Assembly: GCF_023016085.1 (NCBI RefSeq)
Contig: NZ_JALKBF010000001.1
Coordinates: 1-64,000, forward strand
Direction of reading: 5' to 3'
Origin: Aliiroseovarius sp. F47248L
Lineage (GTDB): Bacteria > Pseudomonadota > Alphaproteobacteria > Rhodobacterales > Rhodobacteraceae
DNA length: 64,000 nt
A program made the position numbers and the translations under genes. The notes under the pieces are model-generated. The model was not told the origin of the DNA. It was given only the letters and a program-made list of their open reading frames with translations, and did no database searches. Numbering within the stretch: the stretch's first letter is position 1; each line of letters starts with the position of its first letter. Below are positions 56,204 through 64,000 of this stretch, piece by piece.

Positions 56204-56929
56204 ATGAAACAGGCGAAAGTCAGGCTCTATGTAGATCACCCCTTGGCTGAGGGGCAAACCGTTTCGCTGGAGCGGGATCAGGCGCATTACCTTTTTGGGG
56301 TGATGCGGCTGGGCGAAGGCGATCTGGTGGCGCTGTTCAATGGTCGGGACGGAGAGTTTCCGGCAGAGATCATCGAGGCAGGTAAACGCAAGGGTGTTCT
56401 GGAATGTCAGACCCAGTCTCGACCTTTGCACATGCCGCCCGATCTGTGGCTGTGCTTTGCGCCGATCAAGAAAGCGCGCACTGATTTCATCGTGGAAAAG
56501 GCCGCCGAAATGGGCGCGGCCCTGATACAGCCCATGCAGACCGACTTTACCAATTCCGAACGTATCCGCCGTGACCGCCTGCAGGCTCATGCCATCGAAG
56601 CCGCCGAGCAATGCGGTGGCACCTATGTGCCCGAAGTGGTCGATCTGATGCGCATGGACAGGCTGTTGGACGCATGGCCAGATGATCGCCAGATCATGTT
56701 TTGTGACGAAGCGCTTGTGGGTGCGGCCGAGACACTCTCTGCCGCCAGTGGGCACCGCTGGGCCATCTTCATCGGCCCCGAAGGCGGGTTCTCTGACCGG
56801 GAACGGGCGCGCCTGCATGCGATGGAAAACGCCCACCCCGTCAGCCTTGGCCCGCGCATCCTGCGCGCCGATACTGCCGCCGTGGCGGCCATGACCATGT
56901 GGCAGCAGGTGTTGGGAGATTGGTCTTGA
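56204..56929 (+). CDS. rsmE: 16S rRNA (uracil1498-N3)-methyltransferase
   Basis: The 241-aa protein has an N-terminal PUA-like part (QAHYLFGVMRLGEGD) and a SPOUT domain with the knot region IGPEGGFSDRERA and LGPRILRADTAAVAA. It methylates U1498 of 16S rRNA. It starts a run rsmE-GNAT-membrane protein-gshA. Confidence 0.95.
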   Translation: MKQAKVRLYVDHPLAEGQTVSLERDQAHYLFGVMRLGEGDLVALFNGRDGEFPAEIIEAGKRKGVLECQTQSRPLHMPPDLWLCFAPIKKARTDFIVEKAAEMGAALIQPMQTDFTNSERIRRDRLQAHAIEAAEQCGGTYVPEVVDLMRMDRLLDAWPDDRQIMFCDEALVGAAETLSAASGHRWAIFIGPEGGFSDRERARLHAMENAHPVSLGPRILRADTAAVAAMTMWQQVLGDWS

Positions 56930-57798
56930 TCCGCATGGCGAGGCCTGGTGATGAGGGCGCGATAGATGCGTTCCTGAAGCCCCATTCGGCAAGCTCCATG
57001 TTCTTGCGATCCAACCTTGCGCAATTCGGGCTGGGACTTGGCCCGGATCGGTCCGACGACCCGCGCGCGACAACGTTTTGGCTGGCCAAGAATGGTGCCA
57101 TGCGCGCGGTCTTTGGGCTGAGCAACGCCGGGTTTGTTATGGGTCAAGCACTAGACAACGACCCCGATGACTGGATCGCTTTTCGCGACGCGCTGAAAGG
57201 CGCAACGGTGGCAGGCATCACGGGGGCCACGCCTCAGATCAAGACTGCAATGGAGGTTCTGGGGCTACAGAATGCGCCATATTCGGTGATGCGCGATGAG
57301 CCGCATTACAGGCTGGACCTTTACGATCTTGAAGACCCCGCCAGCAACGCGCGGTTGCGTCCCGCCAAACCTGACGATCTTGACCTGCTGTTCGACTGGA
57401 TCATTGACTATGACACCAGTGTTTTGGGGTCCCCTTTGAACGACGTGACTCGTGCGCGCACCAGTGCAAATGCGCAGGCGCACATGAATTCAGACAGCCA
57501 TCGCATTCTGGAGGTCGACGGCATGCCCGTCGCGAAGACCGCGTTCAACGCGTCCTTGCCCGACATGGTGCAGATCGGCGGCGTCTATACGCCCCCGGAA
57601 CACCGGTCGAAAGGCTATGCCCGAACCGCTGTCGCGCTTCACCTATTGGAAGCGCGCGAACGCGGTGTGAAAACCGCGATCCTGTTTGCCAGCGGTGAAC
57701 CAGCCTGCCGCGCTTACGAAGCTATCGGTTTTCAAAGGATTGGCACCTATACATTGGCCATTCTTGCCAAACCGCGCGTGATCGGAGCCAACGGATGA
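56926..57798 (+). CDS. GNAT family acetyltransferase, 290 aa
   Basis: The TTG at 56926 is chosen because GGAG lies 7 bases upstream and TTGA overlaps the rsmE stop; the ATG at 56935 is an alternative. The C-terminal GNAT domain has QIGGVYTPPEHRSKGYARTA and EPACRAYEAIGFQRIG. The N-terminal half is a second, weaker GNAT-like part. Substrate unknown. It overlaps the next gene by ATGA. Confidence 0.82.
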   Translation: MIRMARPGDEGAIDAFLKPHSASSMFLRSNLAQFGLGLGPDRSDDPRATTFWLAKNGAMRAVFGLSNAGFVMGQALDNDPDDWIAFRDALKGATVAGITGATPQIKTAMEVLGLQNAPYSVMRDEPHYRLDLYDLEDPASNARLRPAKPDDLDLLFDWIIDYDTSVLGSPLNDVTRARTSANAQAHMNSDSHRILEVDGMPVAKTAFNASLPDMVQIGGVYTPPEHRSKGYARTAVALHLLEARERGVKTAILFASGEPACRAYEAIGFQRIGTYTLAILAKPRVIGANG

Positions 57799-58307
57799 GT
57801 TTCATGCGACCAGAAGCCCGGGAAACACTGGCCAGATATCGCGAATCCTTGGTTGGCGGTGCGGTGATCGTAATGGGGCTTTGGTGGGCAATCGGATCGC
57901 TGGGGCTGATCAAGTGGATCGGCCTGACCGTCGCGGCGTTCGGCGCAGCGATCCTGTGGTTAGGCCTGCGTCACGCGCGCATTCGGGCGGGGCATGGTGG
58001 CGTTGGTGTGGTGCAGGTAGATGAACGGCAAATCACCTATCTGGCGCCCGTCGGGGGCGGGTTCGCTTCGCTCGACGATGTGGGCCGGATCGAGATCGCA
58101 AAAGACCGCGCGGGCATGGCGGTTTGGCGCTTTCGCACAGGCAACGAGATTTTGTTCATCCCGGTGCGCGCAGAAGGGGCCGAGGCGCTGTTTGACGCGC
58201 TCACCGCTCTGTCTGGCGCAGACATTGATGTGGCCATCCGTGCCGCCAACACTCCGCCCAATGAAACTGTCGTGATCTGGCAACGCGCGGTCGTAAAGCT
58301 GCATTGA
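57795..58307 (+). CDS. Two-segment membrane protein, 170 aa
   Basis: Two membrane segments (~22-38 and ~40-58) are followed by a soluble domain with VVQVDERQITYLAPVGGG and WRFRTGNEILFIPV. It looks like a conserved Rhodobacteraceae protein beside gshA; function unknown. Coupled to the upstream GNAT gene by a 4-base overlap. Confidence 0.75.
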   Translation: MSFMRPEARETLARYRESLVGGAVIVMGLWWAIGSLGLIKWIGLTVAAFGAAILWLGLRHARIRAGHGGVGVVQVDERQITYLAPVGGGFASLDDVGRIEIAKDRAGMAVWRFRTGNEILFIPVRAEGAEALFDALTALSGADIDVAIRAANTPPNETVVIWQRAVVKLH

Positions 58308-58370
58308 CAGTCTCGACCCATTGCCCCACGACTTGAAGACCCTGCAAGGCGCGAACAGTAGGAGACGCCC

Positions 58371-59741
58371 ATGTCCATCCCTCAGTCCGGCGGCGGACCG
58401 ATCACCCACCAAGACCAGTTGGCCCAGTATTTGTCAGACGGCTGCAAGCCGCGTAATGCGTGGAAGATAGGGACCGAGCATGAGAAGTTCGGCTATTGCA
58501 AGGACACGCTAAAGCCGCTGTCTTATGATGGGCCGCGGTCGATCTTGGCGATGCTGGAAGGTTTGCGCGACCGCTTCAACTGGACTGAGGTGCGCGAGGC
58601 GGGCAACCTGATCGGGCTAGAGCGTGACGGCGCGAATATCAGCCTTGAACCGGGCGGACAGTTCGAGCTGTCCGGGGCACCACTGGAAACCATCCACCAA
58701 ACCTGTGACGAGGTGAACGAACATCTACGCGAAGTGCAGGAAGTCGCGGATGGGATCGGTGCGCGCTTCATCGGCCTTGGCGCAGCGCCCGATTGGACGC
58801 ATGAGCAGATGCCGGTGATGCCCAAGGGGCGTTACAAGCTGATGACCGACTACATGGACAAGGTCGGCACCCACGGCAAACAGATGATGTATAGAACCTG
58901 CACCGTACAAGTGAACCTCGACTTCGCAAGCGAAGCCGACATGGTGAAAAAGTACCGTGTGGCACTGGCATTGCAGCCCGTGGCCACCGCGCTTTTCGCC
59001 AATTCGCCGTTTTTTGAAGGCAAACCCAACGGTCACAAGTCGTGGCGCTCGCGCATCTGGCGCGATCTGGATCCGGCCCGCACCGGAATGCTGCCCTTCG
59101 TGTTCGAAGACGGGATGGGGTTCGAGCGCTACGTGCAATACGTGCTCGATGTGCCGATGTATTTCGTCTATCGCGACGGGGAATATATCGACGCGCTGGG
59201 CCAATCGTTCCGCGACTTCATGCAGGGCAAACTTCCGGCACTGCCGGGTGAAACACCGACCCTATCCGATTGGGCCGATCACCTGACAACGATCTTCCCC
59301 GAAGCTCGTATCAAGCAATACATGGAGATGCGCGGTGCTGATGGTGGCCCGTGGCGCCGCCTTTGTGCGCTGCCTGCGTTCTGGGTGGGCCTGATGTATG
59401 ATCAAAACAGTCTGAACGCGGCTTGGGATTTGGTTAAGAGCTTGGACGCCGAGACCCGAGAAGGATTGCGGGTGGCTGCGTCGGTCAAGGGCTTGCAGGG
59501 CGAAGCGGGCGGCATTAAGCTGCACGACCTTGCCCGCGAGGCGGTTAAGATCGCCGAAGCCGGGCTAAAAGCCCGCGCCCGAGCCGGCAACGCCGGACTG
59601 GTGCCAGACGAAACCCATTTCCTGAATGCCCTTCAGGAAAGCGTCGAGGAAGGGCGCTCGCCTGCCTGTGAATTGCTTACCAAGTATAATGGCGAATGGG
59701 GCGGCGATCTGACTCACCTTTATGAAGAATACAGTTACTGA
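58371..59741 (+). CDS. gshA: Glutamate-cysteine ligase (plant/alphaproteobacterial type)
   Basis: The 456-aa protein has the GCS2 features KIGTEHEKFGYC, ISLEPGGQFELSGAPLETIH, RTCTVQVNLDF and SRIWRDLDPARTG. It makes gamma-glutamylcysteine, the first step of glutathione synthesis. This class is typical of alphaproteobacteria and plants. It is followed by a clear terminator. Confidence 0.96.
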   Translation: MSIPQSGGGPITHQDQLAQYLSDGCKPRNAWKIGTEHEKFGYCKDTLKPLSYDGPRSILAMLEGLRDRFNWTEVREAGNLIGLERDGANISLEPGGQFELSGAPLETIHQTCDEVNEHLREVQEVADGIGARFIGLGAAPDWTHEQMPVMPKGRYKLMTDYMDKVGTHGKQMMYRTCTVQVNLDFASEADMVKKYRVALALQPVATALFANSPFFEGKPNGHKSWRSRIWRDLDPARTGMLPFVFEDGMGFERYVQYVLDVPMYFVYRDGEYIDALGQSFRDFMQGKLPALPGETPTLSDWADHLTTIFPEARIKQYMEMRGADGGPWRRLCALPAFWVGLMYDQNSLNAAWDLVKSLDAETREGLRVAASVKGLQGEAGGIKLHDLAREAVKIAEAGLKARARAGNAGLVPDETHFLNALQESVEEGRSPACELLTKYNGEWGGDLTHLYEEYSY

Positions 59742-59788
59742 GTGGGATTGCGCGCTAAGCCCGATATCCAAGTAATACGCCGCAAGCT

Positions 59789-59860
59789 AGGGGCGCTGCC
59801 CCTCGGCCCCCCGCGGCGCGGGTGGCCTCACCCCGAGATATTTGGAACAAGAAAAAAGAG
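59789..59860 (+). repeat. Dispersed intergenic repeat, copy A
   Basis: AGGGGCGCTGCCCC, a GC-rich middle, TCACCCCGAGATATTT and a CAAGAAAAAAG end. It matches copy B at 32231-32290 on the other strand. Confidence 0.65.
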
Positions 59861-59879
59861 AGGGGGATGCCCTCTCTTT
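59855..59879 (+). terminator. Terminator after gshA
   Basis: AAAGAGAGGG and CCCTCTCTTT form a perfect 10-bp stem around GGATG. It overlaps the end of repeat copy A. Confidence 0.85.
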
Positions 59880-59968
59880 CAAGCTCTCGCTTTTCCTTGT
59901 GCGGTCATCGGCGTCCCCGCCTGTACCGCAAAACCAGACTAGCCCGCATTGGTTAACAAAAGCTTACG

Positions 59969-60003
59969 CTTTTTCTTGTTACAAATATCCCCGCCGGAGG
60001 CAT
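59969..60003 (-). repeat. Dispersed intergenic repeat, partial copy C
   Basis: On the minus strand GCCTCCGGCGGGGATATTTG is followed by TAACAAGAAAAAGCG. It matches the 3' half of copy A (GAGATATTTGGAACAAGAAAAAAG) in inverted orientation. Confidence 0.55.
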
Positions 60004-60056
60004 CGGCAGTTCAATTTTGCAAAGGGGAAGTTCATCTCCGTCATGTAGACGAAGGC

Positions 60057-60299
60057 CTACTCGTCCTTAACTTGCGTCGAGCGATAGATCCCTTCAGGCA
60101 GGTTCAGGGCTGCGGTCAGATCCCTGAGCTGCGCAAGTGACAGTGTTATTCTATGCACCAGATCCGTGCGTGGATCCCATTGCTCTAATGTGACGCAATC
60201 GTCGAAAGCATTGATGATGACATCTTCGTTCAGATGCTCTCTACCCTCGTCCACAAGGGTAACGACAGTGGCATCAAATTCGTGCTCAATGGTAAACAT
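60057..60299 (-). CDS. Conserved hypothetical protein, 80 aa
   Basis: An acidic soluble protein starting MFTIEHEFDATVVTLVDEG with VTLEQWDPRTDLVHRITLS in the middle. It has no Cys, signal or membrane segment. It looks like a small beta-rich protein found in related genomes; function not recognised. Divergent from the UPF0029 gene. Confidence 0.65.
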   Translation of the reverse strand: MFTIEHEFDATVVTLVDEGREHLNEDVIINAFDDCVTLEQWDPRTDLVHRITLSLAQLRDLTAALNLPEGIYRSTQVKDE

Positions 60300-60382
60300 A
60301 GGTCGAGTTTAAGCGTTCACACGGTAAACGCCATAGCCTTGGTTAGACGCGGTCGTTGTAAACTAGGAGACAGCTGGGACAT

Positions 60383-60748
60383 ATGCAGCAATTCAGTGGG
60401 TTTCTAACGGATCGAGGGTCCAAATACGCAGTATCGGGTGGCCCGGTTACGTCGCGCGCCGATGTAAAGGCGTTTCTGAAAAAGCTTGCTCGCGACAAGC
60501 GGTTTGCCAAGGCCACCCACAACACCTGGGCTGCGATCTTGCCTGATGGCGGCCCCATCAAGGGGGATGACGGCGAGGCCGGCGCGGGACTGGTCATTCT
60601 TAGGATGCTGGAGCGGGAAGGTTTGCATGGACATATTATAGTGGTCACACGTTGGTTTGGTGGCATCAAGCTGGGCGGCGACCGGTTTCGCCGCGTGCAG
60701 GATTGTGTGGATCACTATGTTACCCATGCAAAACCGGAGGCGCGGTGA
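60383..60748 (+). CDS. UPF0029/IMPACT-N (YigZ-like) short protein
   Basis: The 121-aa product has the UPF0029 core: DRGSKYAVSGGPV, FAKATHNTWAAIL, DDGEAGAGLVILRMLE and VVTRWFGGIKLGGDR. YigZ proteins are about 200 residues; this one has only the N-terminal domain. Its stop overlaps the dgkA pseudogene start (TGATG). Confidence 0.85.
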   Translation: MQQFSGFLTDRGSKYAVSGGPVTSRADVKAFLKKLARDKRFAKATHNTWAAILPDGGPIKGDDGEAGAGLVILRMLEREGLHGHIIVVTRWFGGIKLGGDRFRRVQDCVDHYVTHAKPEAR

Positions 60749-61101
60749 TGAACCGGACGGAACTGAAACGTTTCTGGAACACCTGCCTCTGGTCTTGGGT
60801 AGGATGGCGTGCTGCATGGAAAACATAAAAATCGCTGCACCAGTGGACGATTGTATGCCTTTTATCCTGCGGTCTTGCGCTTTGGCTTGATCTTAGCCGT
60901 GGAGAGTGCGCTTTGACGCTTGCCCTGTCCATTTTGGTCGTGGCGTCCGAGCTTATCAATACGGCGATCTAGCAAGTTGTGGATCTTGTGACAAAAGACC
61001 GTCATCCGCTTGCAGAGCAGGCGAGGGATGCAGGCAGTGCCTTTGTTGCGCTGACGGCCTTGGCCGGTGGCGTCACATGGCTGGCGATCTTGATGGGTTG
61101 C
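60748..61101 (+). pseudogene. dgkA: Diacylglycerol kinase dgkA, two in-frame stops
   Basis: One continuous frame reads as DgkA: WSWVGWRAAWKT, a TM region, ALSILVVASELINTAI, then VVDLVTKDRHPLAEQARDAG and VTWLAILMG. Codon 27 is TAA (60826-60828) and codon 75 is TAG (60970-60972). Aligned to E. coli DgkA these are Glu28 and Glu76, the metal/active-site acids. No frameshift is present. The normal C-terminal end is missing and the frame runs into the convergent gene until 61200. It would phosphorylate diacylglycerol if intact. Confidence 0.85.
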
Positions 61102-61105
61102 ACCC

Positions 61106-61564
61106 TCAGCTGCCGCTTTCTTCTTCCAAATGCAGCTTCATGTCGATCAGCACGTGCTGCAGCGCCAAGGTTTCGCGCAGCAGCCGTTTGGCTTCATTGA
61201 TTGTGATGATGCCGTCTTCGATAGATTGCTGATACTCGCCCATCAACATGGCAAACCGTTGTGAAAGAGCGATCACGTCGGAATTGACACCGCCGCCCTG
61301 GGTGTTCTTGCGCTCTGCATCATAGGACATGGTAATGCCACGTAGCTCCGCCAGTGCGCCTGTCACATGGGGGTAACGCGCGGCCTTTTCTAAGGCGGCA
61401 ACGGCGTCGACGGGCATAAACCGATCCGAGTGTTCGTCACTGTCAGAATAATACCGGCCCAGCGTTGCCTTGGATTTGCCTGTAAGCTCACAGGCGGCTT
61501 CAAGCCCCACATCCTTGACCAAAGCCTCGGTGTGTTTTTTCAGATAGCTGCCAATACTGTCCAT
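61106..61564 (-). CDS. Phage CII-like regulator, 152 aa
   Basis: The N-terminal half has a helix-turn-helix-like segment (LEAACELTGKSKATLGRYY) and the C-terminal half is helical (SQRFAMLMGEYQQSIEDGI, EAKRLLRETLALQHVL). It resembles the phage regulatory CII family (Phage_CP76). No other phage gene is near, so it is probably a domesticated or chromosomal regulator. Convergent with the dgkA remnant. Confidence 0.65.
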   Translation of the reverse strand: MDSIGSYLKKHTEALVKDVGLEAACELTGKSKATLGRYYSDSDEHSDRFMPVDAVAALEKAARYPHVTGALAELRGITMSYDAERKNTQGGGVNSDVIALSQRFAMLMGEYQQSIEDGIITINEAKRLLRETLALQHVLIDMKLHLEEESGS

Positions 61565-61924
61565 CTTCGTAACCTCATCGCGTCCGCACTGCTTTGCGGG
61601 GAAAACCGGTTTTCTTTTCCCATTATTCTAAGCGCAATGGAATGGCTTATTTAATCCGTGGCAAGTTGGTGAGTTTATCGAGTGCTTGGTGCAGGTTGTG
61701 CCAGCGCACGGAAAGGGCCCGTCATGTGTATTATGGCGGGGATTTGGTCAGGTGATCAGGTCAGTGTCAGCAGGACACGCGTAGTGAGTTTGAGGTCCGT
61801 TCCATCCCCAGGGTTTCGACCCGCAGACCTCGGTATTGATTTCGTCTCTGCTACCCCCTTTTCGTCTGCGCTCATGTTGTCAGATGGCCTTGATCACGAG
61901 GCCTGTGCGGCGTAATCCCTGTGC
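61565..61924 (+). other. Gene-free region upstream of tdk
   Basis: No gene is supported in these 360 bases. It must hold divergent promoters for the CII-like gene and tdk. GAAAACCGGTTTTC (about 61601-61614) is a perfect 14-base palindrome 37 bases upstream of the CII-like start and could be its operator. Confidence 0.4.
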
Positions 61925-62518
61925 ATGGCAAAACTATACTTTCAGTATTCGACGATGAATGCAGGAAAATCGACCCTGCTCTTGCAAGCCAGCCATAACT
62001 ATGGCGAACGTGGGATGCAGACTTTTCTGATCACTGCGCAGTTGGACAAGCGCGTTGGCGCTGCACGGATTGGTAGTCGAATCGGGATCGGGTCTGATGC
62101 TGATACATTTGCTGCCGGTGAAGACCTGTTTCAAAAAATAAAAGCGCGGTTGGATGCTGGTCCCTGCGCCTGTGTGTTTATTGACGAAGCGCAGTTCCTT
62201 GAACCTGATCAGGTGTGGCAACTGGCGCGTGCGGTGGACGACCTTGGTGTGCCGGTCATGTGTTATGGATTGCGCGTGGATTTTCAGGGCAAGCTTTTTC
62301 CCGGTTCCGCCGCCCTTTTGGCGCTGGCTGACGAAATGCGCGAGGTGCGCACAATCTGCCATTGTGGCAAGAAGGCCACGATGGTTGTGCGCCAAGACGG
62401 GGAAGGTAACGTGATGACCGCAGGTGATCAGGTGCAGATCGGCGGGAACGAAAGCTATGTTTCGCTGTGTCGGCGACACTGGCGCGAGGCGGTGGGTGAT
62501 ATTGCCACCGGGGCTTAG
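61925..62518 (+). CDS. tdk: Thymidine kinase (type II)
   Basis: The 197-aa protein has the P-loop STMNAGKST, FIDEAQFL with the catalytic Glu, the lid/zinc ligands CHCGKKATM and CRRHW, and the NESYVSLC nucleoside loop. It phosphorylates thymidine for salvage. It ends one base before the convergent dehydrogenase stop. Confidence 0.96.
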   Translation: MAKLYFQYSTMNAGKSTLLLQASHNYGERGMQTFLITAQLDKRVGAARIGSRIGIGSDADTFAAGEDLFQKIKARLDAGPCACVFIDEAQFLEPDQVWQLARAVDDLGVPVMCYGLRVDFQGKLFPGSAALLALADEMREVRTICHCGKKATMVVRQDGEGNVMTAGDQVQIGGNESYVSLCRRHWREAVGDIATGA

Positions 62519-62519
62519 C

Positions 62520-63470
62520 CTAGACGGGACTGACCAGCGGCTTGCCTGCCGCGAACGCCTCCAGATTGTCCATCGCCAGCATTCCCATTGCGGTCCGGAC
62601 CTCCAGCGTCGCCGTGCCCAGATGGGGCAGCAACGTCACGTTTTCGCGGGCGATCAGAGCGTCCGGAACTTTGGGTTCGAACTCGTAAACGTCCAGCCCG
62701 GCACCGGCAATTTGTACAGAGTCAAGCGCCGCGATCAGGGCGGTTTCGTCGACGATCTCGCCGCGGGCAATGTTGATCAGGATGGCGTGGGGTTGCATGG
62801 CAACGAAGGTGTCAGGGCCGATCAAGTGCCGTGTATCCGCGCCGCCGGGGACCGCGATCACCAGAATATCGCAGGTGCGCGCCACTTCCCGAATGCTGTC
62901 CATCTGTAGCGCCGGGAAGGGCAGGGATTTGGGCGAGCGGTTGAAAAACACCACATTCATCCCGAAACCATGGTGGCAACGGGCGGCGATGGCTTCGCCG
63001 ATCCGGCCCATGCCGATGATGCCCACAGTCTTGCCGGTAATGTGCAAGCCTAGCATCTGCGTCGGGTGCCAACCTTCCCATCGGCCCGCACGCACCATCC
63101 GTTCACCTTCACCCGCGCGACGTGCTGTCATCAGGATTAGCGTCATCGCTGTATCGGCGGTGGCATCTGTGACGGCGCCGGGCGTGTTGGACACGGCTAC
63201 GCCATGGGCGCGGGCGGCGTCCACGTCGATATGATTGTAGCCGACGCCGAAATTGGCCAACAGTTTGGCGCGAATGTTGTTAGCCGCCTTGAACACCTCG
63301 GCGGTATAGCAATCACCCAAAGTTGGCAGCACCAGATCGAAGCCGCGCAGGCTGGCGATCATTTCGTCTTGCGACAACGAGGTCGTTTCTGTGCGAAGAG
63401 TCACATCGAATGTTGCCCGAGCGCGATCAATCACGTTGTCGGGTAGGGCGCGCGAGATGAACAGCCGCAT
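62520..63470 (-). CDS. D-2-hydroxyacid dehydrogenase (glyoxylate/hydroxypyruvate reductase-like)
   Basis: The 316-aa protein has the Rossmann motif GIIGMGRIGEAIA, the substrate Arg in INIARGEIVDE, the Glu in DVYEFEP and the catalytic His in LLPHLGTAT. It also shows NFGVGYNHIDVDAARA. It fits the GyaR/GhrB group that reduces glyoxylate or hydroxypyruvate with NAD(P)H. Its ATG overlaps the csaA stop by one base. Confidence 0.92.
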   Translation of the reverse strand: MRLFISRALPDNVIDRARATFDVTLRTETTSLSQDEMIASLRGFDLVLPTLGDCYTAEVFKAANNIRAKLLANFGVGYNHIDVDAARAHGVAVSNTPGAVTDATADTAMTLILMTARRAGEGERMVRAGRWEGWHPTQMLGLHITGKTVGIIGMGRIGEAIAARCHHGFGMNVVFFNRSPKSLPFPALQMDSIREVARTCDILVIAVPGGADTRHLIGPDTFVAMQPHAILINIARGEIVDETALIAALDSVQIAGAGLDVYEFEPKVPDALIARENVTLLPHLGTATLEVRTAMGMLAMDNLEAFAAGKPLVSPV

Positions 63471-63808
63471 CAGTACATCCGCGCGCCGTTTGGCACGGTC
63501 TTGTCCGGCGTCAACAGCACGATATCTTCGTTGTCATCGGGCAGCCCTAGCACCAGAACCTCGCTCATCACCGGGCCGATCTGGCGCGGGGGGAAGTTGA
63601 CAACGGCCAACACCTCTTTCCCCACCAGAGTGTCCGGCTCGTAATGCACGGTGATCTGGGCCGAGCTTTTCTTCTCGCCCAACTCCGGTCCAAAATCGAC
63701 CCATAGCTTGATAGCGGGCTTGCGGGCCTCGGGGAAGGGTTCGGCGCGCGTAATGGTGCCTTTGCGAATGTCGACCTTCAAGAAATCGTCAAAACTCAGA
63801 TCACCCAT
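63470..63808 (-). CDS. csaA: tRNA-binding domain protein CsaA
   Basis: The 112-aa protein starts MGDLSFDDFLKVDIRKGT, set by AAGGAG 7 bases upstream. It is a single EMAP/Arc1p-like OB fold with FPEARKPAIKLWVDFG, SSAQITVHY and VNFPPRQIGPVMSEVLVLG. CsaA acts as a dimer with chaperone-like and tRNA-binding properties. Its start lies within the end of proC. Confidence 0.93.
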   Translation of the reverse strand: MGDLSFDDFLKVDIRKGTITRAEPFPEARKPAIKLWVDFGPELGEKKSSAQITVHYEPDTLVGKEVLAVVNFPPRQIGPVMSEVLVLGLPDDNEDIVLLTPDKTVPNGARMY

Positions 63809-64000
63809 TGGCAAGCTCCTTGGATCGGTTGGCAGCGGCGGCAACAGCACGAGATAGAAGGGCGGGGAAGCCGCTTTTTTCGTTCATCAAGACCTCAAGC
63901 GCAGCGGCAGTGGTTCCGCCTGGGCTTGTCACGTTCACCCGCAATTGGGTCGGATCGTCATCGGACTGCATCGCTAGGGCGCCCGCCCCGGCGACGGTCG
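63801..64000 (-). CDS. proC: Pyrroline-5-carboxylate reductase, C-terminal part (partial)
   Basis: The frame ends TGA at 63803-63801 and reads back as the ProC C-terminal domain: TVAGAGALAMQS, LRVNVTSPGGTTAAALEVL and GFPALLSRAVAAAANRS. ProC makes proline from pyrroline-5-carboxylate. It overlaps csaA by 8 bases and runs off the right edge. Confidence 0.93.
   Translation of the reverse strand, partial: TVAGAGALAMQSDDDPTQLRVNVTSPGGTTAAALEVLMNEKSGFPALLSRAVAAAANRSKELANG

Larger units (their letters stand above)
59742..60056 (+). other. Repeat-bearing intergenic region after gshA
   Basis: No gene is supported here. It holds one full copy of the dispersed repeat (59789-59860), the gshA terminator (59855-59879) and a partial inverted copy (59969-60003). 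Confidence 0.6.

Noticed and set aside
61682..61915. 77-codon plus-strand frame before tdk
   Set aside because: No ribosome-binding site and no coding-like codon pattern.
1..64000. tRNA or rRNA genes, CRISPR arrays, intact IS elements
   Set aside because: None was recognised on either strand by eye; a tRNAscan/Infernal run would settle tRNAs and small RNAs.

Overview
The window is chromosomal DNA of a GC-rich alphaproteobacterium, almost certainly a member of the Rhodobacteraceae (Roseobacter side). Four things point there: a long S10-spc-alpha ribosomal gene array, an AapJQMP/BztABCD-type amino-acid transporter, an alphaproteobacterial ATP12 chaperone gene, and a plant-type glutamate-cysteine ligase. 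I saw no rRNA, tRNA, CRISPR array or intact transposon. All calls come from reading sequence and recalling families; no database search was run.

1-22 kb: the 3' end of tuf, then the S10, spc and alpha ribosomal operons with secY, adk, rpoA and rplQ. The array is broken into blocks (rpsJ-rplW, rplB-rplP, rpmC-rpmD, rplO-secY-adk, rpsM-rplQ). Unrelated genes sit between the blocks: an alpha/beta hydrolase, an L,D-transpeptidase, a lipoprotein, an ABM-like membrane protein, an RcnB-like protein, a 2OG-Fe(II) oxygenase and small unknowns. Several block ends carry clear intrinsic terminators. The adk gene has an in-frame TAA at an invariant Gln codon. The last 21 bp of tuf recur downstream with a second terminator.

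22-36 kb: a LuxR-type regulator without an adjacent luxI, a compact run rarA-crcB-rluC-HAD phosphatase-ATP12, the four-gene Aap/Bzt amino-acid ABC transporter, a GFA-family protein, a coupled trio (fatty-acid hydroxylase, ferredoxin-like protein, SixA-like phosphatase), then divergent argB and an SDR gene.

36-44 kb, mostly minus strand: rpmH-rnpA-yidD, two small paralogous DUF1127-like genes, ttcA, an EAL protein, yidC, a MOSC protein and engB. One of the small genes has a near-ideal SoxR operator-promoter.

44-56 kb: a TVP38 membrane protein paired with a mercuric-reductase-like flavoprotein, an orphan histidine kinase, a GNAT protein, and a 1068-residue fused reductive dehalogenase. The last carries corrinoid-type halves, two [4Fe-4S] motifs and an FMN/NAD/[2Fe-2S] reductase module, as in the self-sufficient aerobic BhbA/NpRdhA group. 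It is translationally coupled to an internally deleted sulfatase gene. An OmpA-family protein with a coiled-coil membrane protein, and ubiA, follow.

56-64 kb: rsmE-GNAT-membrane protein-gshA, a short UPF0029 gene coupled to a dgkA pseudogene (two in-frame stops at the expected metal-ligand Glu codons), a CII-like regulator, tdk, a 2-hydroxyacid dehydrogenase, csaA and the end of proC.

The most notable items are the fused dehalogenase, the SoxR-box small gene, the nonsense codons in adk and dgkA, and the duplicated tuf tail.
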